From: CAZYFH01 sp965197395
GTDB lineage: Bacteria > Acidobacteriota > Vicinamibacteria > Vicinamibacterales > UBA8438
Direction: 5' to 3'
Assembly (NCBI GenBank): GCA_965197395.1
Contig: CBDANB010000006.1
Coordinates: forward strand, 806,001 to 870,000
DNA length: 64,000 nt
A model generated the notes under the pieces. It did not search any database and was not told the DNA's origin. It saw only the letters and a list, made by a program, of their open reading frames with translations. Shown here piece by piece: positions 33,955 through 41,853 of this stretch. Position numbers and translations under genes: made by a program. Within the stretch, counting starts at the first letter, position 1, and each line of letters opens with the position of its first letter.

Positions 33955-34803
33955 GTGCACGTTGACGAAGTCAAACGATACTACGAACAGAACACGCGCC
34001 GGTTCCTCTCCCTCGGCCAAGGCGGGACGGAGGGGGCGATTCATCGCGCGGTCTGGGGCGACGATGTCCGCGATCGTCGGGCCGCCTTCCACTTTGTGCA
34101 CGAGCTGGTGCTGCGACAAGCGAAGACCCTGCCGAGCCCGCTCCGCGTCCTCGACCTGGGATGCGGGGTTGGGGCCTGTCTGATCTACCTCGCCGAGCGC
34201 ATCGATATGACCGGCGTCGGCGTCACGCTGAGCCCGCTCCAGGTGGAGATGGCGCGGCAACGCATCGCGTCGCATCCGGCCGCTCAGTCGCTTGAGTTTT
34301 ACGAGGCCAATTTCGAGGAGCTACCAGCGATGGAGCCGGTCGACCTGGCGGTGGCGATCGAGTCGTTCCTCCACTGCGCGCACCCCGAGCGGTTTATGCG
34401 GGAGGCGGCGTCGGTGCTGCGACCGGGGGGCCGGCTGGTGGTATGCGACGACTTTCTCAGCGCCGCGGCCCCCTGGGCCGGAGCGCGCGATCGTGCGCTC
34501 ATCGAGGAGTTCAAGACCGGCTGGCATGCCGGGACGGTCGAGACCCTCGCGGCGGTGGATCGGATCGCGCGACAGCACGGATTCGAGCTCATGAGCGACA
34601 TCGACCTCAGTCCTCACCTCGAGCTTGGCCGGCTCCGGGACCGGGCGGTGGCGCCGCTTGTGCGTTTGGGCAAGCGGGCGTGGGGGAAGAGCAAGTACTT
34701 CCAGGCGCTCTTGGGCGGCGATGCGCTGCAACGCTGCCTGCGGAGCGGGCTGGTTCAGTACCGGGTCGTGGTATGGACGGCGGGCGGTCGCGTCGCGGCC
34801 TGA
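33955..34803 (+). CDS. SAM-dependent methyltransferase (class I, small-molecule type)
   Basis: A 282-residue protein opening 'HVDEVKRYYEQNTRRFLSLG'. The SAM loop is 'LRVLDLGCGVGACLIYLAER' and the motif after it 'TGVGVTLSPLQVEMARQRI' resembles isoprenoid- or quinone-acting methyltransferases; 'VDLAVAIESFLHCAHPERFM' is motif IV-like. Start GTG 33955 lies 31 bp from the divergent FkbM start, so both promoters would have to be very compact. Confidence 0.82.
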   Translation: MHVDEVKRYYEQNTRRFLSLGQGGTEGAIHRAVWGDDVRDRRAAFHFVHELVLRQAKTLPSPLRVLDLGCGVGACLIYLAERIDMTGVGVTLSPLQVEMARQRIASHPAAQSLEFYEANFEELPAMEPVDLAVAIESFLHCAHPERFMREAASVLRPGGRLVVCDDFLSAAAPWAGARDRALIEEFKTGWHAGTVETLAAVDRIARQHGFELMSDIDLSPHLELGRLRDRAVAPLVRLGKRAWGKSKYFQALLGGDALQRCLRSGLVQYRVVVWTAGGRVAA

Positions 34804-35042
34804 CCGCCGTGACGACCGAAGAACCACCGCTCCTCGGGCTGCAAGAGCGAGCCATACCCGCCGCCGAGTAAGAGGACGCCGCTCGCCGTTCCCGCCAGCG
34901 CGAGCTCGACCGGTGTACCGGTCGGCGCGAACCCGACCATGACCAGCCACGCGAGGGCCCACAGGCGCGGGATGAGTCCGAGCAGCATCGCGCCAGCTCC
35001 GATCATGCCGACCGGGTTCGGCCGAGCGGTGTGGAACGCCAT
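34755..35042 (-). CDS. DoxX-like small membrane protein
   Basis: A 95-residue protein with two or three helices: 'NPVGMIGAGAMLLGLIPRLW', 'LAWLVMVGFAPTGTPVELAL' and 'ASGVLLLGGGYGSLLQP'. This resembles the DoxX family but is shorter than usual (about 130), so it may be N-terminally reduced. ATG 35042 follows immediately on the stop of the CDP-alcohol phosphatidyltransferase gene, so it is its last co-transcribed gene. It overlaps the tail of the convergent methyltransferase gene by 49 bp. Confidence 0.6.
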   Translation of the reverse strand: MAFHTARPNPVGMIGAGAMLLGLIPRLWALAWLVMVGFAPTGTPVELALAGTASGVLLLGGGYGSLLQPEERWFFGRHGGQAATRPPAVHTTTRY

Positions 35043-35870
35043 CTAGAGGACGCCAGAGGCGAAGAGCAGCCGGAGCAGCGCGGGCGCGACACGGCGCGCG
35101 GCGACGAGCGTCCGCGCGATCAATCGATCGTAGCTCGCGGTGCCTGGCACGAGCCGCCCGGTGGCGACGCACCAGTCGCGGACGAAGGCGACGAGCGGTG
35201 GCATCATGAACGTCGTCGCCACCACCCACACCACCGCCGCGTCGAAGAGGGGCACGAACGCGACCGCGATCAAGGCCATCTGAAAGCCGGCGAAGGCACG
35301 GGTGTGGGCGCTGTGGGGCAGGCGCTCGTCGTAGCAGGGATGACCGCCGGCCCGACGTCGGGCGAGGTCGCCGTGGAAGAGCACCGGGGCGATGCTCAGG
35401 ACGAGATACCACGCGGGCAGACGGCCGGCCCCCACCGCGACCAGCGGCGCAATCAGCATACCGAGGATGTCGACGCGCAGGTCGAGTTGCGCGCCCAAGA
35501 CGGTTTCATACCGGGCCCGCCGCGCGAGAAAGCCGTCCAACCAATCACCGATCCCGATCGCCCCGTAGAGGCCGGCAAGCAGCCAGAGGTGCGACGGGGT
35601 GGGCGGTGAGAGGAGGTAGCCAGAGAGCAGTGACAGACACGAGATACGGGCCAGGGTGACGACAGTGCCGGGACCGAGGCGGGCGGAGGGGGCGGAGGCA
35701 CCGGTTGGTGCGTTGTGACCCGCGTGTCGGGCGATGAACACGAGGAAGTAGCCGGCGACCGCGACTGTGCCAACGAGCCAGTACTCGAGGTGGCGTGGCA
35801 GTGCGAGCACGGCCCAGGCGAGACCGATCGCGACGTGGACCCCCCCGGCGACGGCGGTCTTCGCGCGCAC
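35043..35870 (-). CDS. CDP-alcohol phosphatidyltransferase family protein
   Basis: A 275-residue membrane protein with about six helices. The catalytic motif D-x2-D-G-x2-A-R-x8-G-x3-D-x3-D is complete in 'GDWLDGFLARRARYE', 'TVLGAQLDLRVD'. Such enzymes join a CDP-diacylglycerol or CDP-alcohol to a polar or lipid alcohol. Neighbouring glycosyl- and methyltransferases suggest a glycolipid or phospholipid pathway. The start is GTG 35870, 16 bp from the divergent LTA-synthase-like gene. Confidence 0.85.
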   Translation of the reverse strand: MRAKTAVAGGVHVAIGLAWAVLALPRHLEYWLVGTVAVAGYFLVFIARHAGHNAPTGASAPSARLGPGTVVTLARISCLSLLSGYLLSPPTPSHLWLLAGLYGAIGIGDWLDGFLARRARYETVLGAQLDLRVDILGMLIAPLVAVGAGRLPAWYLVLSIAPVLFHGDLARRRAGGHPCYDERLPHSAHTRAFAGFQMALIAVAFVPLFDAAVVWVVATTFMMPPLVAFVRDWCVATGRLVPGTASYDRLIARTLVAARRVAPALLRLLFASGVL

Positions 35871-35886
35871 TCGTTATGCTAGCGCA

Positions 35887-38091
35887 GTGCCCATTCTTGG
35901 CATCCGTTTGACGCGCTACCGCCGTCTGTGGACGGAGCGGCCTCCGCTTCCGCCCACGGTGCGCATGCTGGTGGCCTTCGCGGCGCTGAACCTGCTGTTG
36001 TTCGTCCCGCTGTACCTCTTGCGCTCGTTCGAGAATGACTTCTGGCCGTTCTTCCCGCTGGGGCATCCGCGGGGCGACTACGAATGGAGCTGGTCGGGCC
36101 TGCCGCGCAGCACGTACGAGTATGTGATGCAGCTGTTCGTGCGGCGCCACAACAAGGACATCTTTCGGGTGAGCGCCGACTGGGTCTTCATCTGTACGTC
36201 GTTGATCGCGGCTAGCAAGCTCGCCGTGTCACGCCGGACGGTCGCCGTCGCGCTCGCCGCCGGCGCCTACCTCGTCCTGTTCGCGTTGCTGGTCTACAGC
36301 GCCTCGATCGAGAACCTGTTCGGTCGGCCCGGTGCGATCCTCGACGATGTGCTGCTGATCGAGAGCGCCTGGATCTTCGCGCTCGACACCTGGGGGTGGG
36401 CGGAGATGCTGCTGACCGCGGTCGTGATCGCCGTCGCGGTCGGCTTCGGCGTGCTCGTCGTGCGATTCACGAGCCGGGCGTGGCAGTGGGGCACGCACCT
36501 CGATACGCGCCACGTCGTCGTCGCGTGGGTGGTCCTCAACGCCTACAGCGGAGCGTCGCTGGCCTGGTTCGGCGTCGAGCGGGACGACCCGATCATCCAG
36601 CTTCACGCGAAACGGGCGCACTACAACTGGCAGCGGTCGCAGAACGTGCTGGCCACGGTCGAGGCGCTGAACGCGTTTTCCGTGGAGGCCGCGTCCCGCC
36701 TGGCCGAGACGACGCCGGTCCGCCGCCCGGACATCCTCCTGTTCGAGGTCGAGTCGTACGGCGCCACGTTCTGGGCGGACGACGACTATGCGACGGCGCG
36801 CCAGGGCCTGATGCGCCGCGTGCAAGGCGAGCTGGATGCCTTGGGTCTGCCGATGTTCAGCCGGTTCGCGACCGCGCCGGTGTACGGCGGCGGATCATGG
36901 ATGAGCAAGGCGTCGGCGTTGAGTGGGCTGAAGATCGAGGCCCATTCGACGTACCTGGCGTGGCGGCAACTGGCCGGCCGGTACCCGCACCTGATCGCGT
37001 ATTTGAACAGCCAGGAGTACTACACGCTCGCGGTGCAACCCGCCTCCCTGTGGAATGCCGCGACGTACGATTACGACGACGTGATCGTTCGCGGCGATTT
37101 CGCGTGGGACGGTCCGTCCTACGGATTCGGCCACATCCCCGACCAGTGGTCGCTCGACTACGCGTTCACGAAACACTGGAGCCGGCACCCACCGCCACGC
37201 CTCCTTCACTTTTCCGGGTCTATCCGGGTTTCCCAACGCCATTTTGGGGCCTTTCGGGGTTTTTCGTGGGTGATTTGATTGGAAAGGCCCTGTGGGAGCT
37301 CGTGGAAAACGCACAGCGTTTTCCAAGGCACGGTGGGCGCGTTCTGTGCGTCCACGGCGCCGTCAGCTTCCACAGGGCCCGTCCGTGCGCGACAAGATGG
37401 CTCCCAGGGAGGGGGCCCATGCGTGATGTCGAACTGGACCGCTGCGTCCTCGGACTGCAGTCGACCGGCGAACAACTATGTTCGCGTCAACACCGTCGAC
37501 CTGTACACGCCGAACGCTCGATTTACCCCGGAAAGACTGGGATATCAGGTGCTTACGCTATTTGGGAAACTCGGATATAGCCACTTTTCCACCGTGTCGA
37601 CGCACTTTGCGTGGGAACCGCCGCCGCGGATCACCGACAACGTCGCTGAGCTGGAGACGCCGCAACCGTCGTTTCTGGAGACCCGGCCCGACTACGTCGA
37701 GCTTGCCTTGACGGTGCCCCAGGGCCAGAAGCGGGACTTCTTTGTCACGCTCGCCTATGAATGGGAGTTAATGCTCGAGGCGTTCCGCCACCGTGTCGAC
37801 CCTGGCTTCGTCACTGTGATCTACGGCGACCACCAGCCGCCGTTCATCACCGACGGGCGGGGCGGAAATGATGTTGCGGTTCATGTCGTCACCGACATTC
37901 CCGATCTCTCGGGATTGCTCGCCGCAGCGGGCTTTATCACCGGCGGCGACATCCCGTGGGCGTCCGCGGTGGAGACGTTTCGGCTGGAAGCGTTCTATCC
38001 GTTCGTGGTGAGCTTGTTGTCGACGGAGGGTGGAGCCTCGTTGGAGTTCAGCCCGACGGGTCTCGATCTCCCGGCGGTGCCGACGTGGTAG
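35887..38091 (+). pseudogene. LTA-synthase-like / sulfatase-fold membrane protein, interrupted by a MITE
   Basis: The first half (GTG 35887 to about 37215) has several N-terminal helices and then the alkaline-phosphatase-superfamily opening 'PDILLFEVESYGATFWADDD', with 'APVYGGGSWMSKASALSGL' around the nucleophile. At 37216 a 367-bp element interrupts the frame, which stops at 37276-37278. The reading resumes at 37583 as 'VSTHFAWEPPPRI' and ends with the metal-binding 'VTVIYGDHQPPFI'. Removing 375 bp (element plus one 8-bp duplication) restores one 610-codon frame with no shift. The ancestral protein was a 609-residue phosphoglycerol- or phosphoethanolamine-transferase-like enzyme. Confidence 0.85.
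37216..37582. mobile_element. 367-bp MITE with 8-bp target duplication (IS1595-like ends)
   Basis: ACTTTTCC occurs at 37208-37215 and 37583-37590, a perfect 8-bp target duplication. The element ends are inverted repeats of about 21 bp, 18 matching: left GGGTCTATCCGGGTTTCCC, right (reversed) GGCTATATCCGAGTTTCCC. It encodes no transposase. Inside are nested hairpins: GGAAAACGC/GCGTTTTCC, and GGCCCTGTGGGAGCT pairing at 14 of 15 positions with AGCTTCCACAGGGCC. The 8-bp duplication and GG-starting ends fit the IS1595 family (inference). It is less GC-rich than its host gene. Confidence 0.85.
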
Positions 38092-38276
38092 GGCTACGCC
38101 GGTTCCCAGGTTAGCGCTTCACCGCGACGACGAGGCCCAGCGCCGGCGGGCCAACTCCCTCACCAAGAAGCTAGGGGACGTCCTGGTGGACACCTCAAAA
38201 GCGGGGCGGCCATCGATCGACACTTCAAAACCGGCCACCACGCACGTGGCGAGCGGGACGGATTGAGTTCTACCGC
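38092..38276. repeat. Imperfect 'GACAC(C/T)TCAAAA' tandem in noncoding scrap
   Basis: GGACACCTCAAAAGCGGGGC (38189-38208) and CGACACTTCAAAACCGGCCA (38219-38238) form an imperfect direct repeat of the kind seen at the ends of some insertion sequences; I cannot name the family with confidence. Nothing else in this stretch looks coding. Confidence 0.35.
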
Positions 38277-38288
38277 AGGCCCTCCTTC

Positions 38289-38400
38289 GTGCGCGCTGGT
38301 CGTGCACATCCCTCCAGAAACCGGGCTCACCTCCGCGACGTCGTACAGCGTTCAGGGCGAGGTAGAGAGTTACATCCCGTGCGCGCTAGTCGTGCACGTC
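38289..38400. repeat. Two direct copies of the 35-bp 'GTGCGCGCTGGTCGTGCACG' arm
   Basis: One copy at 38289-38323 matches the inverted-repeat arms of the 39856-39981 element almost perfectly, including CTCCAGAAACCG. A shorter one at 38379-38400 has the first 22 bases. Both are in direct orientation. Confidence 0.65.
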
Positions 38401-38426
38401 CAGCGCGCCCGGGGACAGCCCGAGCC

Positions 38427-38518
38427 CTACGCCTTCCCCGCCTCACCCACGCTCTCCGCCCACGCCTCCGCCATCCGACTCGACGCGAGCCAGAGGCCGC
38501 CGTCAACGACCAGCGTCA
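38427..38518 (-). repeat. Duplicated 3' end of the SDR gene
   Basis: These 92 bp are identical to 40004-40095, the last 30 codons plus stop of the SDR gene. The copy encodes 'TLVVDGGLWLASSRMAEAWA' but has no SDR body in front of it, only unrelated sequence. It is a truncated duplicate and is not a gene. Confidence 0.9.
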
Positions 38519-38870
38519 GCATGAGACGGGGTGCCCCTCCATTAACGTAAGGTCCGTTCTCCGACACAGCGGCCCAGGACGCCGACATCGCCGGCGGCGG
38601 ATCCACGAACACAGGGCCGATTGGCGCTAGAACTGATTTGCTGCCCGCGCGCGAGAACGCCTCCCCGGCGGTCTCCGACCGTCAGTCTCCAGAGATTTGA
38701 CCGCCCCTACCACAGCTCCTGCTCCGATCGCGCGGTTCTGACCCCTTCCGATGTCCTGGTCTTGAGCGGCACCGGTCGAGTGGCTGGCCTGCGTCAGGAC
38801 CGTCGTCTCGCGCAGCCAGACCGTGACCAGCTCGTACTGGCGCCCATCAGAAATGAGGGCTTGATCTTCC
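38519..38870. other. Noncoding scrap between duplicated tail and two-component remnants
   Basis: No convincing coding sequence in any frame. A hairpin CTTGATCT...AGATCAAG lies at about 38861-38882, next to the receiver remnant. Confidence 0.4.
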
Positions 38871-38880
38871 TATAGATCAA

Positions 38881-39000
38881 GTCCCGGCGCGATGAGAAGA
38901 CCTCGGCCTCGAGTCCCACTAATGTGACGAGCCTCTCCGACGCCCGGCGGACACTGGCGTCGTCCTCGACGATGTAGACGACCGGGCTCGGCGCGCTCAC
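38881..39000 (-). pseudogene. FixJ-like response regulator, N-terminal remnant
   Basis: Reading from GTG 39000 on the minus strand gives 'SAPSPVVYIVEDDASVRRAS' and then 'ERLVTLVGLEAEVFSSRRDL', the first 40 residues of a FixJ-type receiver domain with the acidic pocket (EDD). The phosphorylated Asp and the LuxR-type output domain are missing. The start overlaps the stop of the kinase remnant (GTGA). Confidence 0.75.
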
Positions 39001-39126
39001 CTCGAGCGACTCTCGGCGGGGACGGTGACGTGGAACGTGACGCCCCGGTCGGAATTCGGCGTCATCCACAATCGCCCCCCTTGGGCTTCGACGAGCGTGC
39101 GGCTGACCGTGAGGCCCATACCCATT
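38997..39126 (-). pseudogene. Sensor histidine kinase, C-terminal ATPase remnant
   Basis: In this frame the minus strand encodes 'GMGLTVSRTLVEAQGGRLWM' and 'TPNSDRGVTFHVTVPAE', the G2 box and last strands of a HATPase_c domain, with a proper stop at 38997. Everything upstream is lost, replaced by the IS91-type remnant. With the receiver stub it shows that a FixL/FixJ-like operon was destroyed here. Confidence 0.75.
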
Positions 39127-39769
39127 ACGATGCGGGACGCCCCGCGCAGGCCAGGACGTCAAAGCCGAAACTCCGCTGCATCAAGCGCGCCCAGAGATAG
39201 CTCGAGGGAGTGCGTGCGTCCTCGGGCGCCTCGTTGGCGTCGCCGCTCTGCTGGGTGGGGACGACCTGCGCCCGCCACGCCGACCGTGCTCCCAGCACAC
39301 CGTAGTAGAGGATCAGGTTGATCCGCGGTCGGGGCGTGATGGCCGCCAGCCGCTCGAGGAGTTCGGTCGGGTCGAACACGAGGTGGGTGGTGCCGTCCGC
39401 CATCGTCGCTTGAGCGCGAGCCGCACCTGGCCCTCCGGCGTCAGCCGGAGTCGGTCAGCGGCGATGGGCGGACGGAGGGCTTACCGGATCACACGCTCAA
39501 GTCGGTCCCGGCAGCCGGCGCGGATGCGGACGGCGGCGTGTAGATCGAAGCCGTGCTGTCGCGCATGACAGGGCCCGGGTCCCGCTGCCTCGGACGGGTC
39601 GCCGCGGCGCCGGATACACGTCGTGGTCCCAGGCCAGTACGTATCGCACCCGGCGTGGAAGCGAGAGCACCCATTGGCGAACGGGGACGTCGGGGAAGAC
39701 ATGATCGACGAGGTGCGCGGCGCGCTCGGCCATCCGGCGCCCGCCGCAACTCGGACAGACCGCTCCAGA
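39125..39769 (-). pseudogene. IS91-family transposase remnant (frameshifted)
   Basis: In changing frames the minus strand encodes a series of pieces typical of IS91 Y2-transposases: 'AVCPSCGGRRMAERAAHLV', 'VPVRQWVLSLPRRVRYVLAW', 'HGFDLHAAVRIRAGCRDRLE', 'LRLTPEGQVRLALKRR' and 'THLVFDPTELLERLAAITPR' with 'PRINLILYYGVLGAR', ending 'MQRSFGFDVLACAGRPA'. The N-terminal zinc-binding part and part of the catalytic core are missing and there are at least three frame changes. Non-functional. Confidence 0.8.
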
Positions 39770-39775
39770 CAACAC

Positions 39776-39935
39776 GAGAACGCGGATCAAAAGACGATCA
39801 AGCAGGCGACCCAGAACTGGAGACCAGACCTCCAGCGGGTCTAGCGCCCTGGGTCGTGCGCGCTGGTCGTGCACGTCCCGCAAGAAACCGTCCGAAGCCG
39901 AGCCCCGGCCGCCCCTGAAGCCGCCCGACCGCCAC
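39776..39935. repeat. Second copy of the DUF6526 3' end and its downstream DNA
   Basis: Nearly identical to 30441-30602, including the last 23 codons and stop of DUF6526. It begins just upstream (5' side) of the IS91-type remnant, where one-ended rolling-circle transposition would leave captured flanking DNA. Confidence 0.85.
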
Positions 39936-39981
39936 CCGAGGCGTAGCGGTTTCTGGAGGGACGTGCACGACCGGTGCGCGC
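39856..39981. repeat. 126-bp element with 35-bp terminal inverted repeats
   Basis: The left arm (39856-39890) and the right arm (39947-39981) are inverted copies matching at 30 of 35 positions. The 56 bp between them are not coding. Single arms occur at 30521-30555, 38289-38323 and 38379-38400. An 11-G run follows at about 39991-40001. It has MITE-like form, but no target duplication is apparent. Confidence 0.7.
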
Positions 39982-40003
39982 GGGGGGCGCGGGGGGGGGG
40001 GCG

Positions 40004-40819
40004 CTACGCCTTCCCCGCCTCACCCACGCTCTCCGCCCACGCCTCCGCCATCCGACTCGACGCGAGCCAGAGGCCGCCGTCAACGACCAGCGTCACGCCG
40101 TTGATAAACGCGGCGGCGTCCGAACACAAAAACAGCGTCGCGTCCGAGATGTGCTGGATCTCGCCCAGCCGCCCGAGCGGCGTCATCTGCTCCGCCCGCT
40201 CCTTGGCCTCGCCGACGAGGAGCCGCCGCACGCCCTCCGTGTCGGCGATCGGGCCGGGCGCGATGCCGTTGACCCGAATCCCGTGCGGGCCCCACTCGAC
40301 GGCCAGCACGCGCGTGAGCGCGTCGATCCCGGCTTTGGCCGCCGACACGTGAAGCTGCGCCACGGTCCCGAAGTAGTGCAGCGTTGCGCTGATGTTGAGC
40401 ACGACGCCGCCGTTCACCTTGAGGTGCGGGAGCGCCGCCCGGCACATGTGAAACGTGCCCTTCAGATCGATGTCGACGACCGTGCCGAAGCCGTTCGGCG
40501 ACAGATCCTCGGCCATACACAGGAAGTTGCCGGCGGCGCCGTTGACGAGAACATCGAGCCGGCCGAACGCCTCGACTGTCTCAGCCACCGTCCGCTCGAC
40601 CGACGCCGGATCGCGGACGTCTCCAGCCACCGCGAACGCGCGAACACCCTGGGCTTCGATCTCCGCGCGTGTCGGTTCGAGGCGCTCAGCCTTGCGGCTC
40701 GTAATTGCAACGTCGCACCCGTGTGCGGCCAGCGCCAACGCCAGGCCCCGACAGATGCCGGTGCCGCCACCGGTCACCAACGCGGTCTTGCCTTTGAGCA
40801 AATCCGACTGAAACGTCAT
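40004..40819 (-). CDS. SDR oxidoreductase, peroxisomal 2,4-dienoyl-CoA reductase (DECR2)-like
   Basis: A 271-residue SDR. 'KTALVTGGGTGICRGLALAL' is the cofactor loop and 'RLDVLVNGAAGNFLCMAEDL' the NAG-like motif. 'VVLNISATLHYFGTVAQLHV' followed by 'SAAKAGIDALTRVLAVEWGP' holds the catalytic Ser and Lys, but the Tyr of Y-x3-K is Val, as in DECR2-type dienoyl-CoA reductases which also lack it. 'RVNGIAPGPIADTEG' is equally DECR2-like. It probably reduces 2,4-dienoyl-CoA in fatty acid oxidation with NADPH. ATG 40819 is chosen because GGAG precedes it; an upstream ATG at 40837 adds six residues. Confidence 0.85.
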   Translation of the reverse strand: MTFQSDLLKGKTALVTGGGTGICRGLALALAAHGCDVAITSRKAERLEPTRAEIEAQGVRAFAVAGDVRDPASVERTVAETVEAFGRLDVLVNGAAGNFLCMAEDLSPNGFGTVVDIDLKGTFHMCRAALPHLKVNGGVVLNISATLHYFGTVAQLHVSAAKAGIDALTRVLAVEWGPHGIRVNGIAPGPIADTEGVRRLLVGEAKERAEQMTPLGRLGEIQHISDATLFLCSDAAAFINGVTLVVDGGLWLASSRMAEAWAESVGEAGKA

Positions 40820-40860
40820 TGCGGCTCCATCTTTCAAGGTTCAGCGGTTCCCACTGGTCC

Positions 40861-40876
40861 ATGGGTTGGAACCCAT
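40861..40876. promoter_or_regulatory. Dyad ATGGGTT-GG-AACCCAT upstream of the BASS transporter
   Basis: A 7-bp dyad with a 2-bp centre lies between the divergent SDR and transporter genes and is followed by TACAAT. It shares ATGGG/CCCAT arms with the palindrome at 8703-8713, which also lies upstream of a membrane-protein gene. A shared regulator is possible but unproven. Confidence 0.35.
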
Positions 40877-40890
40877 ACAATTTCAGCAGT

Positions 40891-41853
40891 GTGCGAGTCC
40901 TGACCGCCCTCACCAACGCGTTCCCACTCTGGGTGCTGCTCGCCGCCGGCGCCGCGCTTCTGCGACCCACCCTGTTCAGTTGGTTCAGCGGTCCACTGAT
41001 TCCGATCGGGCTGGCGACCATCATGCTGAGTATGGGGATGACGATCGGCTTTGCCGATTTCCGCCGGATTGGTCGCGAACGCACGAGCGTCCTCCCCGGC
41101 GTCGCGCTTCAATATACGCTGATGCCGGCGCTGGGGTGGGGTCTCGGCGCACTGTTCGGGCTGCCCACTCCGTTCGCCGTTGGCCTCATCCTCGTCTCCT
41201 GTTGCCCAGGGGGCACCGCGTCCAACGTCATCACCTTCCTTGCCCGCGCAGATGTCGCGCTCTCGGTCACGATGACGACCGCGTCGACACTGCTCGCCGT
41301 CCTCATGACGCCAAGCCTGACGGCTCTCCTCGCGGGCAATCGTGTCGACGTGCCCGCCGCCGGCCTGTTGCTCGATACGGTACAGGTGGTGATTGTCCCG
41401 GTGGCCGCCGGCGCGCTCCTCAAGTGGCGCTTCCCGACGGCGTGCGCGCGGGTCCTTCCCGTGGCACCACTCGTGGCGGTCGCCGCCATCGTCCTGATCG
41501 TCGGCTCGGTCATCGGGGGCAACCGGCAACAGGTCATCGATGCGGGCTTACGACTTGTCCTGGCCGTGGTGTGTCTGCATGCCGGCGGCTTCGTGCTCGG
41601 ATATGCCGCCGGCCGCCTCTGGCTGGGGCGCGAGCAGGCGTCGCGCACCGTGGCCATCGAGGTCGGCATGCAGAACTCAGGGCTTGGCGTGGTCCTGGCG
41701 CAGCAGAATTTCGCCAATCCGCTGGTCGCCATCCCGAGCGCCATCTCGGCAGTCTTTCACTCGCTGGTTGGGAGCGCGGCGGCCGCGCTCTGGCGCTCGA
41801 GATCCGCGATGACCGGCCCGCGAGACCACGACGACGGCTCGATCCGGACCTAG
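40891..41853 (+). CDS. Bile acid:sodium symporter (BASS) family protein
   Basis: A 320-residue membrane protein with about ten helices. 'LATIMLSMGMTIGFADFRRI', 'GLILVSCCPGGTASNVITFL' and 'VGMQNSGLGVVLAQQNFANP' are the BASS landmarks, including the Na+-site helices. In bacteria this family carries organic acids and sterol-like anions. GTG 40891 starts just before the first helix; ATG 40861 falls on the dyad and would add ten polar residues. Its TAG stop is built into the CTAG where IS630 inserted. Confidence 0.85.
   Translation: MRVLTALTNAFPLWVLLAAGAALLRPTLFSWFSGPLIPIGLATIMLSMGMTIGFADFRRIGRERTSVLPGVALQYTLMPALGWGLGALFGLPTPFAVGLILVSCCPGGTASNVITFLARADVALSVTMTTASTLLAVLMTPSLTALLAGNRVDVPAAGLLLDTVQVVIVPVAAGALLKWRFPTACARVLPVAPLVAVAAIVLIVGSVIGGNRQQVIDAGLRLVLAVVCLHAGGFVLGYAAGRLWLGREQASRTVAIEVGMQNSGLGVVLAQQNFANPLVAIPSAISAVFHSLVGSAAAALWRSRSAMTGPRDHDDGSIRT

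Noticed and set aside
31366..34803. A 1145-codon open frame on the plus strand
   Set aside because: Only its last 282 codons (from GTG 33955) look like a protein. The rest is Arg/Ala-rich out-of-frame translation of the ICMT-like, GT4 and (antisense) FkbM genes, which have clear family motifs in other frames.
37279..37582. Separate gene start inside the MITE
   Set aside because: The frame only continues the interrupted LTA-synthase-like gene; the first 100 codons are element sequence with hairpins and no protein pattern.
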